From positions 1,651,476,062-1,651,540,061 of the forward strand of contig OY728121.1 in the NCBI GenBank assembly GCA_963277665.1: 64,000 nt of DNA. Direction: 5' to 3'. A model generated the notes under the pieces. That model was given only the letters and a program-made list of their open reading frames with translations, did not search any database and had not been told where the DNA came from. The stretch's first letter is position 1, and every line of letters begins with the position of its first letter. The position numbers were made by a program, and so were the translations under genes. Below are positions 48,801 through 61,804 of the stretch, piece after piece. The DNA is from Viscum album (taxonomy: Eukaryota; Streptophyta; Magnoliopsida; Santalales; Viscaceae).

Positions 48801-49766
48801 GGGCCTACTCATGTAGATACAATTAATCTCATAAAATTAAAAACTATTACGTTATGTTTTATGGTACCTTACTTATATAATTTATTGATGTTATTCATTT
48901 ATAAGTAACCGTTCTATCTACTATCATTACTGTTTTTCAATTATAATTTCATAATTAGTGTGAAATTCTAATTTTGAAATATAAAATATAATTTATGATC
49001 ATTGATATAATTAATCCAGATTGAGGTCAAATTTATATTTTAATCATATCATTAAATACAATGATCCAGAAAAATTTAATCTTTTTTTTGTGTTTAAATT
49101 TAAAATATAGATAATTAATTCATATTAAAATTGGGATAATTTGGCCATATAAAGAGCCATATAGACAATGTATGAAGCGACACAAAATATGTGGGGAAAT
49201 ATATACCATCTATGAATATTTAATTTCTATGTTCAATCTAGAAGTAAAAAAATTATAAAAATATATACTGTTATCTAGAATATAAATTAATATTTTGGAT
49301 AGAAATTTGATGTCCCAAACCAAAAAATAAGTGGCCCAATCAATGCATAAATTTTTTCCCACTGTTCTATCCCATATTTGAGTAAATCTCATAATTATTG
49401 AATTTTAGCCTTATAAAATAAGAAAATTGATCTAATATTTTTTTAATATAATGTAACTTTTTTTCATTAAAACATTTTAGAACAAATGGTTTCAATAATA
49501 ATGTGTCTTCTTATCATAAATCTTATTCATAATCAAGACAACCAAAAATCATGGATAATACATGTCAGCTACAGATTTTTCAGTAAAAAATCCACATCAT
49601 TTGCTCCAGAAGACCAATAATAGCCATATTTAGATGTTAAAATTTTCACTTCCGTATATATGAAATTTAAAGAGAAAAATTCATGTGATTCAATTTACAT
49701 AATGGTCAAATGATCGATCTAAATTGATGTGATTTTTTCCAAATAAAATAGTCCACCATCTTAGGC

Positions 49767-49774
49767 TATAAATA
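49767..49774 (+). promoter_or_regulatory. TATA box of the Athila-like 5' LTR
   Basis: TATAAATA is conserved in the other LTR at 59016-59023, with the same spacing to downstream T-rich and CATGTAAT segments. Confidence 0.5.
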
Positions 49775-50949
49775 TATTCCCAACTCATAATTGGAATTAT
49801 TGGAACATCAGAACTATATGGATTGAACTTTTAGTATTATATATTTTATAATATTTTGTAATGTTTTTACAAATGCATTTTTCCATAATATATTCCACTC
49901 TTACAGTTTTCATTTCATGTTCATTTTCATTTGTTTTCAATTTTAAACTTTTAAGTTTTTTTTCATTTTAATTACATGTAATTAATTTTTTCTGTAATAT
50001 AAAATTCTTTCTCAATAAAAATTATATATATTTATTATAAAATTTTGTAAATAAATTCAATTCTCATAGAACTCCCTCTGTCCTACAAAGTCACATTCAA
50101 TATAATGTGATTGTTTTACATTTATTCATCATTCGTGTTTATGTTCTATCAACAAATCTCATCTTGTCCCATTATTGTTATTATATGTTTAACTCATCAC
50201 CCTAGAAATTACAAACTACACTATTAACCAAAATAAATGGACTGGTAAATCCATCATTGCTGTGATTCATAATTTGGGTATGCTAAATGATAGATATATT
50301 TCACTCATATATCATTATTTGAATTATTTTGTATATGTAAAAAATATGTTATGGATTAGTGACATGTTCTATTAAACATGTGGATTTATGAGATTATTGA
50401 AACCAAAAATACGAAAATCATTTTATGAAAATTTGAACCTTCCAAAAATGATACTTTATAATGATTAGACCCCTTGTTAATTCAAGTATTAAATCCAAAG
50501 AAATTGGGAATTATGAGAGATGTCATATTTTGAATATGATTTTAATTTAATGAAATGATGTAAAAAGCTCAATGTTATCATTAAAATACATCCACAATGA
50601 AAAAATCCAACAAATAATTATTAAAATTTTAATATAAATTCATTAACATTAATAAATAATATCTTGTAATATCTCAAAAAATATCCACCATTTAAAAAAA
50701 ATTGACTCCAAAATATAGTACCATAATCTAGGATTATACCTGAGTGATTCTATAAACATTTTATAATAACACTAGAACCATTCATAGTTGATATAATATT
50801 ATCATCCAAATATAAAATATCACTGTTGACTTAGATGGTGAAATTTGTAGTTGGTTTCACTAAATTCATTTAATATAAATAAAAAACCAAAAGGACATAA
50901 AAATAAAATTAAAAAATATCATTCCCATTAAAAGTATTGTATAGTAAAT

Positions 50950-52030
50950 AACAAAAAAACACCTCCTTCATCCCAACATAAAAAAAGTTGTGAATCCCTC
51001 ATAGACTCTAAAATAATCCCTTCGATTTTTATCCCAAAAATCTTGTGAAATATTTTCATTCCTTAGAAGGATGCTAGGGATAATCAAGGAGATCCAGAAT
51101 ATTTCATTTCTATTCCATTTTTTCTTGATATATCCAACCATAAGGGAAACCATGTTTGAATCCATACCCATATATGAATTACCGACCCCTTGATATTCAA
51201 TATTCAAATAGTGTTTTTGATTTTTAACTCAAATCATGATTGATTCATATTTTTCCTTACACGCATGGGATATCTTTTTATGGTCACCATCTTCCCATCA
51301 ATCCATTCACAGTGGTTTGATCTACCAAGATGACTGACATGTCTATTCTTAGATAAAATATTTTTCAATTATGAAACTGCATCTATCAAAAATAAAATTA
51401 CTGGTATCCCTAAATTCCCCTCAACTAATCACTCCACGAGTACTGTAAACAGTTCAAAATAATATGGAAACATTCCCACCCCACAATATCCCACACCAAA
51501 TCTTAATCAAATATTTATACATGTTGTTATTATCTATGAGGTGAACTCTTTTATGTGGTGAATAAAGTGGTGCCCCTATCAATAAAACTCTAGAATATGA
51601 ATAATAACTCAAAAGAATAATGGTAGAAAAAATGAAATAATTCCATACTCAAGCACATTATCATGTCAAAGAATTTCAAGAGAATATATTAATTAAGTCA
51701 AAAAAGATGGACATATAGATGAGTTATATTATTAGTTTTATGAGACAACATGTTTTAGCTTCCAAATAACCAACCAAATATTTTCTCCAATCATAGTTCT
51801 CCATACCTATAAAAAACAATAGATTCTGAATCTCACCATATCATTTGACCAATAGAGTCCCACAACTTCAAGATTATTCCTCGGATTCTTGTAGTCTAAT
51901 AGATCTCAACATAACATTTTCCCAGTGGAATTCCAATCCTCAATAACTAAGTTAGTTTGTTATAAAATCCATCTAATCTAACTATGATCCCTTTTCCTCT
52001 ACGAAAATCCAATGATGGAAGAAAAATCCA
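50950..52030 (+). pseudogene. Expected gag region of the Athila-like element, not readable
   Basis: By position this is the leader and most of gag. Open frames on the minus strand (50968-51207) are not part of it. The stretch is richer in C than its neighbours, but no capsid motif could be aligned in any frame. It is listed only because the element structure requires it. Confidence 0.3.
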
Positions 52031-52720
52031 AGCATGAGGTATTTTAATCCAGTCAACCAACCCCACAACTACCTCCTCAAAATCTAAACCAATCCCAATA
52101 TAGTAAATGTGTATGTGTCATCCAACAACCATACCCATTTCTTCCACCACATTGATTGATAAGTGTGGATCCTCCTTTTTCCACAATTCTATTAATCCTT
52201 CACAGTTCACAAACAAATAAATTAATTTTCACAAATAAACAAAATAATGGTAATCCAAATTTCAGGCACACCACTTATTTTATGGAACCAAGGGATGGTT
52301 TTGTGGAATTAATCTCCTCCTTCAACATTTTTATCCTATAAATAATGAAAATATATTTGGAAAACTTACTCCCCACAAAATATAGTAACAAATATCCAAT
52401 ATTTACAAAATTTAACCTCAATGATTCTCTATCACATAGGGTTATATAAGGGTAATTTCACTACGAAGTGGAATGAAATTTTATACCATTTAACTATTGA
52501 GATGGAAAAGGAAAAAAGGCCATAAAAATAAAATTAATCCACAACCTCACATACTTCCACCACTATATGAAACCCAATGTATTTTCCTCTATCCATCTCA
52601 AAATCAATGTATAATTTTGATCAAGATTATGAAATTTTCAACATGTTTAGACGTGTTGATGTCAATATTTATTGTATTGGATTCCACCAAAAAAATCATA
52701 CGCTATAAGAGACAATTTTG
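52030..52720 (+). pseudogene. Athila-like gag C-terminus and gag-protease linker (decayed)
   Basis: 52060-52160 reads as a Pro/Gln/Asn-rich tail. KCGSSF at 52160-52180 may be a worn Cys-Gly-Gly-x-His knuckle. In the open run 52156-52341 NGNPNFRHTTYF corresponds to the NPGWRNHPNFSW segment of Athila gag. From about 52565 another frame reads MYFPLSISKSMYN then DQDYEIFNMFRRVDVNI, which aligns with the FP.RL.K.KK and EIL..FRKV.VNIPL blocks that precede the protease in this lineage. The following AIKQIPRYAKFLKELC segment is only faintly visible. The 84-codon open run at 52497-52751 overlaps this in the wrong frame. Confidence 0.6.
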
Positions 52721-52849
52721 GACCATTGAAAATGTTTCAACTAAATATTAATTTTTTATGAATCTAAAAGATCATGGGACATATATGGTTCCATCAAAAA
52801 CAAGGAGATAAAATTTCATGATGCACTCATATACATAAGCACCTCGATA

Positions 52850-53210
52850 TATGTCATTCTCAAATCTATATTCTCCAAACATTTATTAGCTACCTTGAAC
52901 CCAATATGATTAGTAATTATTTTATCTAATTGAAGAAGTACCATACATTAGAGAATAATCAAGGTTGTCTATCTTCGAATCAATTTTCTTATATTCACAA
53001 CTAATTTATATGTCATTATAATATATGTTGAACCATATTCTACTTAATGACCTCTGAATCTCTGATGAACATTCATAATTACATATAGAACTAAAATTCA
53101 TGTCAATGCAGGTATCTTATCTATAGAATATGGTGACCAATTTGTCATATATAACATTTTTTAATCAATTAAATACCCATCAATGGATAAATATTCAGTC
53201 TATATACATG
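52850..53210 (+). pseudogene. Athila-like aspartic protease region (decayed)
   Basis: The readable part is 53085-53175: RTKIHVNAGILSIEYGDQF followed by VIYNIF and a SIKYP word. This lines up with the C-terminal (GR.LIDV..G.LTLR.GDE.V.FN.F.A.KYP) half of gypsy retropepsins. The catalytic Asp-Leu-Gly-Ala triad region should lie near 52880-52960 and could not be read with certainty. The protease would process gag-pol. It sits between the gag linker and RT, as expected. Confidence 0.6.
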
Positions 53211-53739
53211 TTTCTAATTAAACATATTAGAGTTGATTAATCCAAGTTCTATCATGTTATTTAGGTTATATTGAGAGAGTATTTTTTGAAATTATATTAT
53301 TGATTAAAAAATACATAAATGGAGAAGATAAAGTTGACCTTTAATTCATAAACTACATCTATCTAACGGATCATGAGAACTCTCTATAATAACATCTCAC
53401 CTATGATATCTATAACTCCACCTTGGATAACAATGGGGAAAATGAATCAAAACCAACTCAAAGCCCCTCCACTATTTATAAGTTATCTTGACCATAAATA
53501 AAGGATGAATCTAATCTAAACTCCCATATTCACACATGTTGAATGCATTAATTTTCAATGAACTCTCTTAAAATGTAATTATAGATTCTAAACTTATTGA
53601 TACTATGGAGTCCAACATTATTCAGGTGTTGTAGGAATAAAAGATGATAAGTAGAACCATAACAGTTATACTAGTTATCAACCGTGACCTATCAATGTAT
53701 CATATAAATATAGTGGACTCATAATAAAAATCATTGAAC

Positions 53740-54440
53740 CACAATGAAGACTCAATCCACTCATACATGTGGACTTTATATAATAGATTACCAAGATTCA
53801 TCAAGTTGGTAATATATACCCACCATTATATATTAAATGGGAATTTTGATTCAATTGGACCATTAGAAGGGAGGGATAACTATTTTCTAAAATGAATATA
53901 AAGAACTGGTCCAACATTAGTGAGAAACAAATGGTATACATACATATAATATGAAAAATTAAATGTAGAAACATGATAATATCACTACACTATTCATTTC
54001 CTTGATCAAATACTTGAAATATTATCCATAATGTAACATTATAGCTTTACTGATGGATATACTGGCTACATACAAATCCCAATTGATCATCTATACCATG
54101 AAATGACTATATTCAATTTCCCCTTTTGATAAAACACATATAGAAAAATGAAGTTTTACCATTCAAATATTCATATAAAATTTTAGAGGTGATGGATGAG
54201 TATCATTTCTAAATTCATTAAGCATTACATAAAGGCCTTCATGGATTAGAATACCGTTTATATTGACTAATATGAATCTTAATTTCAATCTCTCTCTCTT
54301 TGGTCATAAAAAAGTGTGTCCAATTTAAACTTCTGTTTAATTTTGAGAAATGTCACTTCATTGTTACTAATGGTATTGGTATAGATCACTTAATTTATCT
54401 ACATCATGTTGAATTTGATTAGGCTAACATATATATGATA
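53740..54440 (+). pseudogene. Athila-like reverse transcriptase (decayed)
   Basis: Blocks in order: a DSSSW word and KGGITIF with NEYKELVQH (53795-53925) for the SDS.WVSP and KKGGITVV.NE.NELVPTR segments; KWYTYI*YEKLNVET (53931-53975) for the GWRVCIDYRKLN motif; FLDQILEILS (53998-54027); TDGYTGYIQIPIDH (54049-54090) for the FLDGYSGYNQI motif, one of the catalytic-Asp blocks; IKHYIKAFMD* (54217-54250) for the second catalytic block, in which the second Asp is a stop; and EKCHFIV (54346-54366) near the end. The FLDGYSGYNQI and EKCHFMV words are typical of the Athila/Tat clade. It copies element RNA into DNA in intact relatives; here it is clearly dead. Confidence 0.88.
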
Positions 54441-54459
54441 TAATCACTTACTAAACCCA

Positions 54460-55030
54460 AATCAGTTGTATACTTATAACCATTTCATGGGATTTCCAGT
54501 TTTTATAAGTGATTCATCTAGAAAATCATTTTTATTTACCACCTACTCACAAGGATACTCCAGAATGATGTGACATTAAATTTCAATGAGTCTTTCAAGA
54601 GAACCTTTGTTGACTCCATTTTATTCTTACATCTTCACCAATAATCCAACTCCTATATTGGTCCATACCCTTTGAATTGAATTTGGATTCTTTTTATAGT
54701 TCCATTTTAGATATACTTCCTCAAATAAGATAACATATCACTCGTTTAATATATTATGTCTCAAAAAAATTGGACGATAATAAATATCATAAGACTATCA
54801 CCAAAAACAAAGATATAACTCTTGTTTTTTCACATGGAAAATTAGGGACCTATCTCTGAGGTTCCAAAATCATAATAGTTAAATATCAATCAATTTTAAA
54901 TTTCATACAAAAGATAAGTGATTCCAAACCATGGATAATAAGATGTATCCTCATGCTCCTTGTATTTTACAATAAGATTAAATATAAAAGAAAAAAATAA
55001 AATACTTTGGTAGATCACCTATGTATTATT
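54460..55030 (+). pseudogene. Athila-like RNase H region (decayed)
   Basis: It continues from RT in the same direction. HGFPVFISDSSRKS (54486 onward) corresponds to the H.GFYRRFIKDFSKI connection segment, FNESFKRTFVDS (54581-54616) to FDE.CL.AF..LK, PFELNLDS (54669-54692) to the PFELMCDAS motif that starts RNase H, and IYYVSKKLDDN (54748-54780) to IYYASKTL. ITLVFSHGKLGTYL (54815-54856) corresponds to ELLAVVFA..KFRSYL. A long clean frame from 54866 (PKIIIVKYQSILNFIQKI) runs to DHLC at 55013-55024, matching the K.I.FTDHAALKYL and VADHLSRL ends. RNase H removes RNA from the hybrid during reverse transcription. Confidence 0.85.
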
Positions 55031-56350
55031 TGTAATTATTCGCATTTAGAAATCATTGATCCTAAATTTTCCAATATGAACCTCTCATCTACCACATCTC
55101 ACTGTAAACTACCATGGTATGAACCAACAATAAATTACGTGGTTAATAATTTCTTCCATAAAAATTACAAAAAATGAAACTGAAAAGTGAATTTAAATAC
55201 TAATTTTTGGATGATAATAAACATTAAAATAATTGGGATGATATGGTGATAAGTATATATATTGATGAAGATTAAAATTTCTCCATCTTGGACTTTTTCC
55301 TCTTAATTCATGGATGTGAACACTTGTAACGATAATGAATGTCCAAAAATGTCCAATAATATATATTCTTCTGGACATCACTCTTCAAGGTCTTAAAAGA
55401 GTTATTTCAATCTAGTACCCCTATCCAAATTTATGTAAAAATTTTCCAAATAAATTAAATTCCCCAAAATACTTAATATTCTATGTGATATTTGATGTTT
55501 TTGTAACAGATTTTTTTAGACCCTTCCATATGTAAGATGGATTATTATGCATTATTCTTAAGGTCAACTGGGTTTATAGGTAGGTCATGGAAAACCACAC
55601 AAAAATTATATTGTGAGTACTATTAGTGAGTACCTAAAAACATATATCTCCCATCAATTTAGAACTCAGTGTGCCTTGGTAAGTGACTTTAGAGACATTT
55701 TATGTAATCAATCTATGTAGTCCAATTTGAGAAAAAATTGGGGTTTTTATAAAATATAAACTATATATAACCCCCAAAAATGGATTTTCCCATCATTACA
55801 ATGGAAAGTGAAAAGAGTGAATTATTTAATTCTTAATCCCACATGAAACGACCAACTTAAAAGACATAGTGAAGAGCTTTGGGCTTATCGAACTACCTAT
55901 AATACCCAGATTATGATGACACGTTTTTTCAATGTTTTTGGTAAACCATTTCATATATCATTTGAAATTAAATGCAATTCATTTTTGGATGATAAAAATT
56001 ATATTCTTTGTGTAAATAAGATATTGAATAGGGAATATTTTATTTTAATAAATTAGATGATCTTTGACTTAAATATTTTATTAATTCCAAACTCTAAAAA
56101 TATTAATCTAAGTCAAACCAAGACAAAAAAATCATAAAAAATGTATTTTAAAAAATTGAAAAGGTTATTCTATACCATTCATGATTTCATATTCCCATAA
56201 TTATGAATAATTATCAATGGAAATTTCCTTTTATTGTTAATAATTTTTACACATTTTTTATAGTGAATGTGAATGACTCTTCTTCCAAAAGTATATTCAT
56301 AGTTATTGGACATCATTTAAACCATCACCATGAAAATAAACACAACATTG
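55030..56350 (+). pseudogene. Athila-like integrase, N-terminal region to GPF C-terminus (decayed)
   Basis: LPWYEPTINYVVNNF near 55109-55155 matches the PWYADIVNYLV start block that is characteristic of Athila. YIFFWTSLFKVLKEL (55361-55405) matches the GFYWP.LFKD zinc-finger block. EYLKTYISHQFRTQ and ALVSDFRDILCNQ (55630-55730) match the core around the second catalytic Asp, which is kept. ELWAYRTTYNTQ (55877-55912) and NVFGKPFHISFEI (55940-55980) match LWAYRTAYKTP and VYGK.CHLPVE. The open run from 56203 gives WKFPFIVNNFYTF and IGHHLNHHHEN, the GPF-type C-terminal domain ending in VNGHRLK. Integrase inserts the element cDNA. Many stops; at least five frame changes. Confidence 0.88.
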
Positions 56351-57837
56351 GAACCACATCAACTTTAAAAGGATCCCTAAATACTAGAGTAGACTCACCA
56401 TATGATGGATATAAAGACCAACTAATTCCACACCAGGGGGATCCACATTCCGTTTAATTCCATCTTTATCATACTCCTCCCATATTTATCCTTATCTCTA
56501 TTTCTCTATCTTTCTTATTCTTCCTATCCAATTCTAACCATCTCTCTAAATTTATTTTCACTTTTTATCATCATACATTTAATTCATTTTGAGGTACTGT
56601 TTTTTGGGTGTATAATTAAAAAAATAAAAAAAATGATTCATAATTACCCACTATTATAATTTTATACATTTTCAACAATTTTGGGATTCAATAGAATTAT
56701 TCTTTTCTCAAATATCTTGTATTTCAATCATGAGAATGGATAAATAATCTTTTTAGGGACAATGTGGTTTGAATATCGGATGTTTTATAAGAAAATGTTT
56801 TCCATAAACAATGAGTAACAATGTTAATGTTTAGGCCAATGTAACCTCAGAAAATATATTCATGTTGTGTGTTTTCATCCCCGATTTTTGAGTCTTCAAA
56901 TTTTGGAACATTAATCTGAATTTCCAACATTTTTGTGCATTAATATGATACATAATTCTTATTTAAAGCCACAAATAAATAAAAAATGAAAAATAGGCTC
57001 CTATTACCCTTACATTTATACTTCATTTGAAATCCCCTTTGATCATATGTGAACTTTTTTATAGAATAATTACAAGACTAAAAATGTATCCTACCCAATA
57101 TCTACAACGATTTTGAGTTCATGTTTTATTAAATTTTATGTTTGGTTAGAATATATTTCAATTAGGTAATCCTTTCCTTGACTATCAATATGTAAATATT
57201 TAATTCAGGGAAAATACCGTTTAATTTTTGGGGATAGGATTTTATTAATTTTCTATTGTGAATGGATTTATTTTGATATCCTTTTGTAAAAAAATTATAG
57301 AAATACGTTAAAAAATGAAAAATCAAATAAAATATTAAAAATAATGTTGTGTGTTGGGAGGGTCAATAATATATATTCATTAACTATTAATTTATTTATA
57401 AGAATTATTATTTGTTTTTTGAAGATAAAATCATGTTTTAGGAGATTAGTGTGAGCTTTTTTCCAACTAAAACATCCAAAAAAGGAAAAAAGAAAAAAAA
57501 GAACACTTAGGTCAAATTTTCTTTTGTCATTAGGATAAGTTCTATGTTTTGAATATATTTCAACATTTCAGTATATTATAATTATATATCACTATTTTCT
57601 TTATTGACACATTTTATTCCTTGTGAAAATTTTCTTTAATTTATTTCCCTACCACATTTGAAAAATTATGCATTTCTTTTTCCATGTTGGTGGTTTCCCC
57701 CTCTTTTCCACTATTTTGAAAATAATATTCATATAATCCCAATTCATATGAAACCAGCCGAAAAGGATAATTTATTCTTCAATATTTTTTATTATGTACT
57801 TTATGAAGATAGTTCCGACAAAAAATATGATATTCAC
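56351..57837 (+). other. Region between integrase and 3' LTR (env-like place in Athila, not readable)
   Basis: Some Athila elements carry an extra env-like frame here. The present sequence begins with a CT-rich stretch (56460-56540), then plain AT-rich DNA. The 69-codon run 57658-57867 is Phe/Tyr/Pro-rich but overlaps the polypurine tract and is not recognised. Length of about 1.5 kb is compatible with the lineage. Confidence 0.4.
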
Positions 57838-57851
57838 TTTTGGGGGAGATT
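57838..57851 (+). other. Polypurine tract of the Athila-like element (TTTTGGGGGAGATT)
   Basis: A G-rich purine run stands alone in AT-rich DNA immediately left of the 3' LTR. It fits the TTTGGGGGAG tract of Athila-type elements, which primes plus-strand DNA synthesis. Confidence 0.65.
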
Positions 57852-57854
57852 GAG

Positions 57855-60200
57855 TGATCTTCTATGATTAACTTTATACATCGTGAGGGGACTGAGTTTT
57901 GAGTGCACACATTTTTAAATTAAAATTTTGAACATTAAAAATGATTTATTTGAAATATGAATATAATGAAACATTTTTTAAGAATTAATTATAGTTGAAT
58001 GAAAAATTCTTGGCCTCCACAGATTGAAGAAAATAAAATTTTAATATTTATTGGTGAGTGAAAATAATTTTGTTATCATTTTTTATTTATTCTTCCGGAG
58101 GTCATGAACTTGACTATGAGTTGGAAATTTATGTTATTAATTTATTTATAACTTTTATATAAAAATCCATCAATAATACATTTTGGAAATTTCATAATTT
58201 GTGCGATATACCATTTGTTTTAATATTAAATTTAATTTGTAAGCATTTTTGGAATTAATCCATATTCATTTAAGTTTACTATTTTGATCATATCATTCAA
58301 TATGATTATTAAAATTATGTGATTATTTTTTATTATTACTTCCAATTCAAATTAATACAAATAATTTCAATAGGGAATTGGATAATTTGGCCTTATAATG
58401 TTCCATACAAACCATACTAGAAGGTCCACCGAATTTGTAATGAAAACTATGCCATTTAGGAAGATTAAATTTATATGAAAAATAAAATATACCTAATTTT
58501 ATTAATATCCATAATATTATAATGTAAATATAGAAACATCATTTATAAATATTTTATCAATGTAAACAATCAATACGTTTTTATAGTGATGAATAAAATT
58601 TCACCCCATAATTTTATTTCTGATTTGAGTACAACCCATAATTTGTCACCATTATAACAATGAAAAAGTCAAATTAAGGTGAATTGTTTTTGGGAATAAA
58701 TTAAAAAATGAGTTTCACAAACATATAGATGCATTGTTTTAATCTTGGAGGCATATTCCAATCCATAATAACACTCATATGGTTGATATAAAAAATATGT
58801 CATGAAACTAGATATCTGCATTTTGTTTAATAAAACATGAAAAGAATTGTCTCCAAAAGTTATATAATCAAGCAATTGTGTTTGAAAAATTATTATATAT
58901 ATATATATATATCATTGAAGAATAATATTTCTCAGTATTTGATTGTTTAAATTTTGTAATTTTCATCCCAACATGATGGGTAGCTTCGGAATGAAAACAG
59001 TTCTCCTCCATGGGTTATAAATACATTATACTCTTCTAAATTGACGTAGTGGGAACTCCCACACACAAGGAGGATAATTTTAATTAATTTTTATTTTAAG
59101 AAGATATGTATGTACTTTCTACACATGTTTATCTATAATATATACCACACCTCTAATTTTATTTTCTTGTATGTTTATGATTTATTTCAATTGTAATTGT
59201 GTAAGTTTTTTTCATTTCAATTTCATGTAATGAAAGTTTTAAAAAATAAATAATCCTTTCCCAATAATCATTCTTTATATTTTTACTAATTTCTTAAAAT
59301 ATATTTACTTTTTGTAGAACTATATCCCACCTTTATGTTCTCATTCAATCCAATGTCATTTTGTAACTTCTCTTTATTGTTATTATTTGTGTTTGGTGTA
59401 CTACTCTTTTATTGACCCATACATTTTCTTCTATTTTTAACTCCTCACCCTAAAAATCATAAAAAACGTTTTTAATCAAAAAAAAATGTTTGATTAATGA
59501 TCTAATTGGGATGATTATTTATTTTATTATGTGATTGTCATATTTCATTCATTTATCTTTCTATAATTAAGTATTTTTTATGTTAAAAAATTATGTTATC
59601 GATTAATGATGTGTTTAGTTTGATACGATTATTACATGGATTATTGGAACCAAAAATAAACAAGGGGTAATAAAATATTTAAGCATCCATCCATTAGAAT
59701 TTATAACTACTAGAACCCTTTTTATGGTATGGATTAATTAAAACAATATGGGATTCAAATCAAAATCAACATGTGATGTGTGTTTTAATGTAATAAAATG
59801 TTGTAAAAAACTCAATGATATCATAAAGGTACACCCAAAATGATGATCCCACCAGTATAATTGATAAATTTTAAACACAATTTTATCAACCACAATAAAT
59901 CCTTTCACCAAAGGTATACAAACAATACACCTATTAAAATTATTAAATAACAATTGTCCCTAAAATATAGTACATTCGACAATGATTAATCATTATTACT
60001 ACTATAAGAATTATATTAGATAAATAAAAATTGTAATGGTTGATAGGTTGAAATCATCCTCAATTCATTGATTCTGATATGTATGAATATACATAACTTA
60101 TTTTTTAGAGTAACAAAAACATATCTGTTGTGTAAAAATAGGCACAAAAATATGGTTTGAACCAATTAGATTGGCGGAGGGAATTGGATTCCATTCTAAA
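57855..60200 (+). mobile_element. 3' LTR of the Athila-like Ty3/gypsy element
   Basis: It pairs with 48.6-50.95 kb as described there, starting a few bases after the polypurine tract. TATAAATA at 59016-59023. Right end not defined; similarity to the 5' LTR is clear until about 59.97 kb. A (TA)n microsatellite at 58894-58912 is present only in this copy. Confidence 0.68.
58894..58912. repeat. (TA)n microsatellite in the 3' LTR
   Basis: Uninterrupted alternating TA for about 19 bp. The 5' LTR lacks it, so it arose after insertion. Confidence 0.9.
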
Positions 60201-61800
60201 ATAAGAGAAGAATAAATACATAATGAAAATAAAATTAGATAATATTTCAAGGTTCAATGTGATATTCATTACAGATGTAAACATTTCTAGAAATTGATCA
60301 TTGAAATAATATTCCCATATCATATGTGGGTTCCCCTAGTTTACATAGAGTATTTAAAGAATGGATGGGTTACACTGAATCATAATTTGGTATGTCAAGA
60401 CATAACTGGGTGACCATGTAATTTCCTTTTTTATACTTTCTTTAAAAGTTTTATTGTGGTAGACAAGATGATATCTCCAATCAATATAAGGTTACTGGAG
60501 GAATAATGTTGGTTTTATCTATACAATGTCTTGAAAAAGTTATTTCCTAATAAACTATTAAAGAGGAATATATGATATGATTGGGATGGTTAACTACCTA
60601 GAAAAATATGTGGTGTGAGATACACCATAGTTGACTCATTTCTTAGGGAAATTAGGATTTTGGACTACAAATGGATATGATGGTTTTTTGAGAGGGGTTC
60701 ATTATTTTAGTGTGATCCCTTATAATAAAAGTTCTAATAAAATGGTTAATAATATATGATACTCATCTAATAAAAACATATGATTCAAATGTATCATCCT
60801 TACCATAAAAATAAATTTTTTATGAATATTTGATAAGGATAATCATAATGTAATCTACTAGTTATACAGTTGTCTTAATAAAATATTTTTATAAACATTT
60901 GTAATTTAAGAAATGTTTTTGGGGATGTATTAAATGTGCTAGAATATTTCCATACTTTGTATCGAATTGTTGCAATTTTTAATAATTAAATATAGATTAT
61001 TATTGAATTATACAGTGATTAATTTATGGTTTCTTCATAATTACTACATAATTACCAATGGAATCTTAGTCTCCACTCATGTCCTGAATATAAATGGGTA
61101 AATTAATGATTTATCTCATTTTTCTCATAAAAGAGAATGAAAATAATTTTTTCTTAAAAAATGATATATGGTGTTTTTGATACACATATTTATGATTTTA
61201 TTTACTTCTATAACAATATTTAAGTGTATAATAAAATTCCTTTTCATAGTATCTAAATTTTTCCCAATTTCAACTATATAATTTTAGTGAGAATATTATT
61301 GAATTCTAAAAAATATTACCTGATATTCATTGAATGTTGATAATATATATGAACAAGGAATATGATTTTTACATTCAAATGTGTTATACAGAGATTACAA
61401 GTAGGTAAAAGTAAAAACTATATGAATAAATTTTGTTTAAAAAGACCACCAATTTATATTGAATAATGCAGATAATCTCATTGAAATTAGAGTTATCATA
61501 ATGGAAGAGTAATAATTTAACATAATTTGATCTTCTAGGAAAAGCCTAAAGGTTTTTTTTGAACTCTATAGAATGTTAATAACAGTTAAATTTAAAAAAA
61601 AATAATTATTAATGTTTATTAATACCTCATATATTTTTATTAATATATTCAATCCAAATTATAATTTTCCAAAAATATAAAATATCATATATGATATAGT
61701 TTATGTGTTATATATTCTTAATAAAAATGAAATAAATATTACTTCTTAACATTATTTCTTTTTTATCTTAGAATGATATTGTGAATAGAATATAATTCCT
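60200..61800. other. AT-rich stretch without recognised gene
   Basis: 60440-60720 is somewhat less AT-rich but no domain motif could be aligned. By position the end of this stretch should hold a copia RNase H, if the following polypurine-like site is real; I could not read it. Minus-strand open run 60105-60323 is not recognised. Confidence 0.35.
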
Positions 61801-61804
61801 AATA

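Larger units (their letters stand above)
48600..50950 (+). mobile_element. 5' LTR of an Athila-like Ty3/gypsy element
   Basis: It is collinear with 57.86-60.2 kb at an almost constant offset of 9240-9249 bp. Anchors: AT(T)TGGATAATTTGGCC(A/T)TATAA (49134/58380), TATAAATA box (49767/59016), a TTTTTTTCATTT..AATT.CATGTAAT stretch (49956/59205), AACTCATCACCCTA / AACTCCTCACCCTA (50191/59440), a TGTAAAAA(G/A)CTCAATG stretch (50560/59803) and AAAATATAGTAC (50710/59952). The near-constant offset over 1.6 kb shows a true LTR pair with few indels, despite heavy base substitution. Left and right ends are estimates; similarity fades beyond 50.75 kb. It contains a small GC-rich patch at 48710-48800. Confidence 0.7.
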
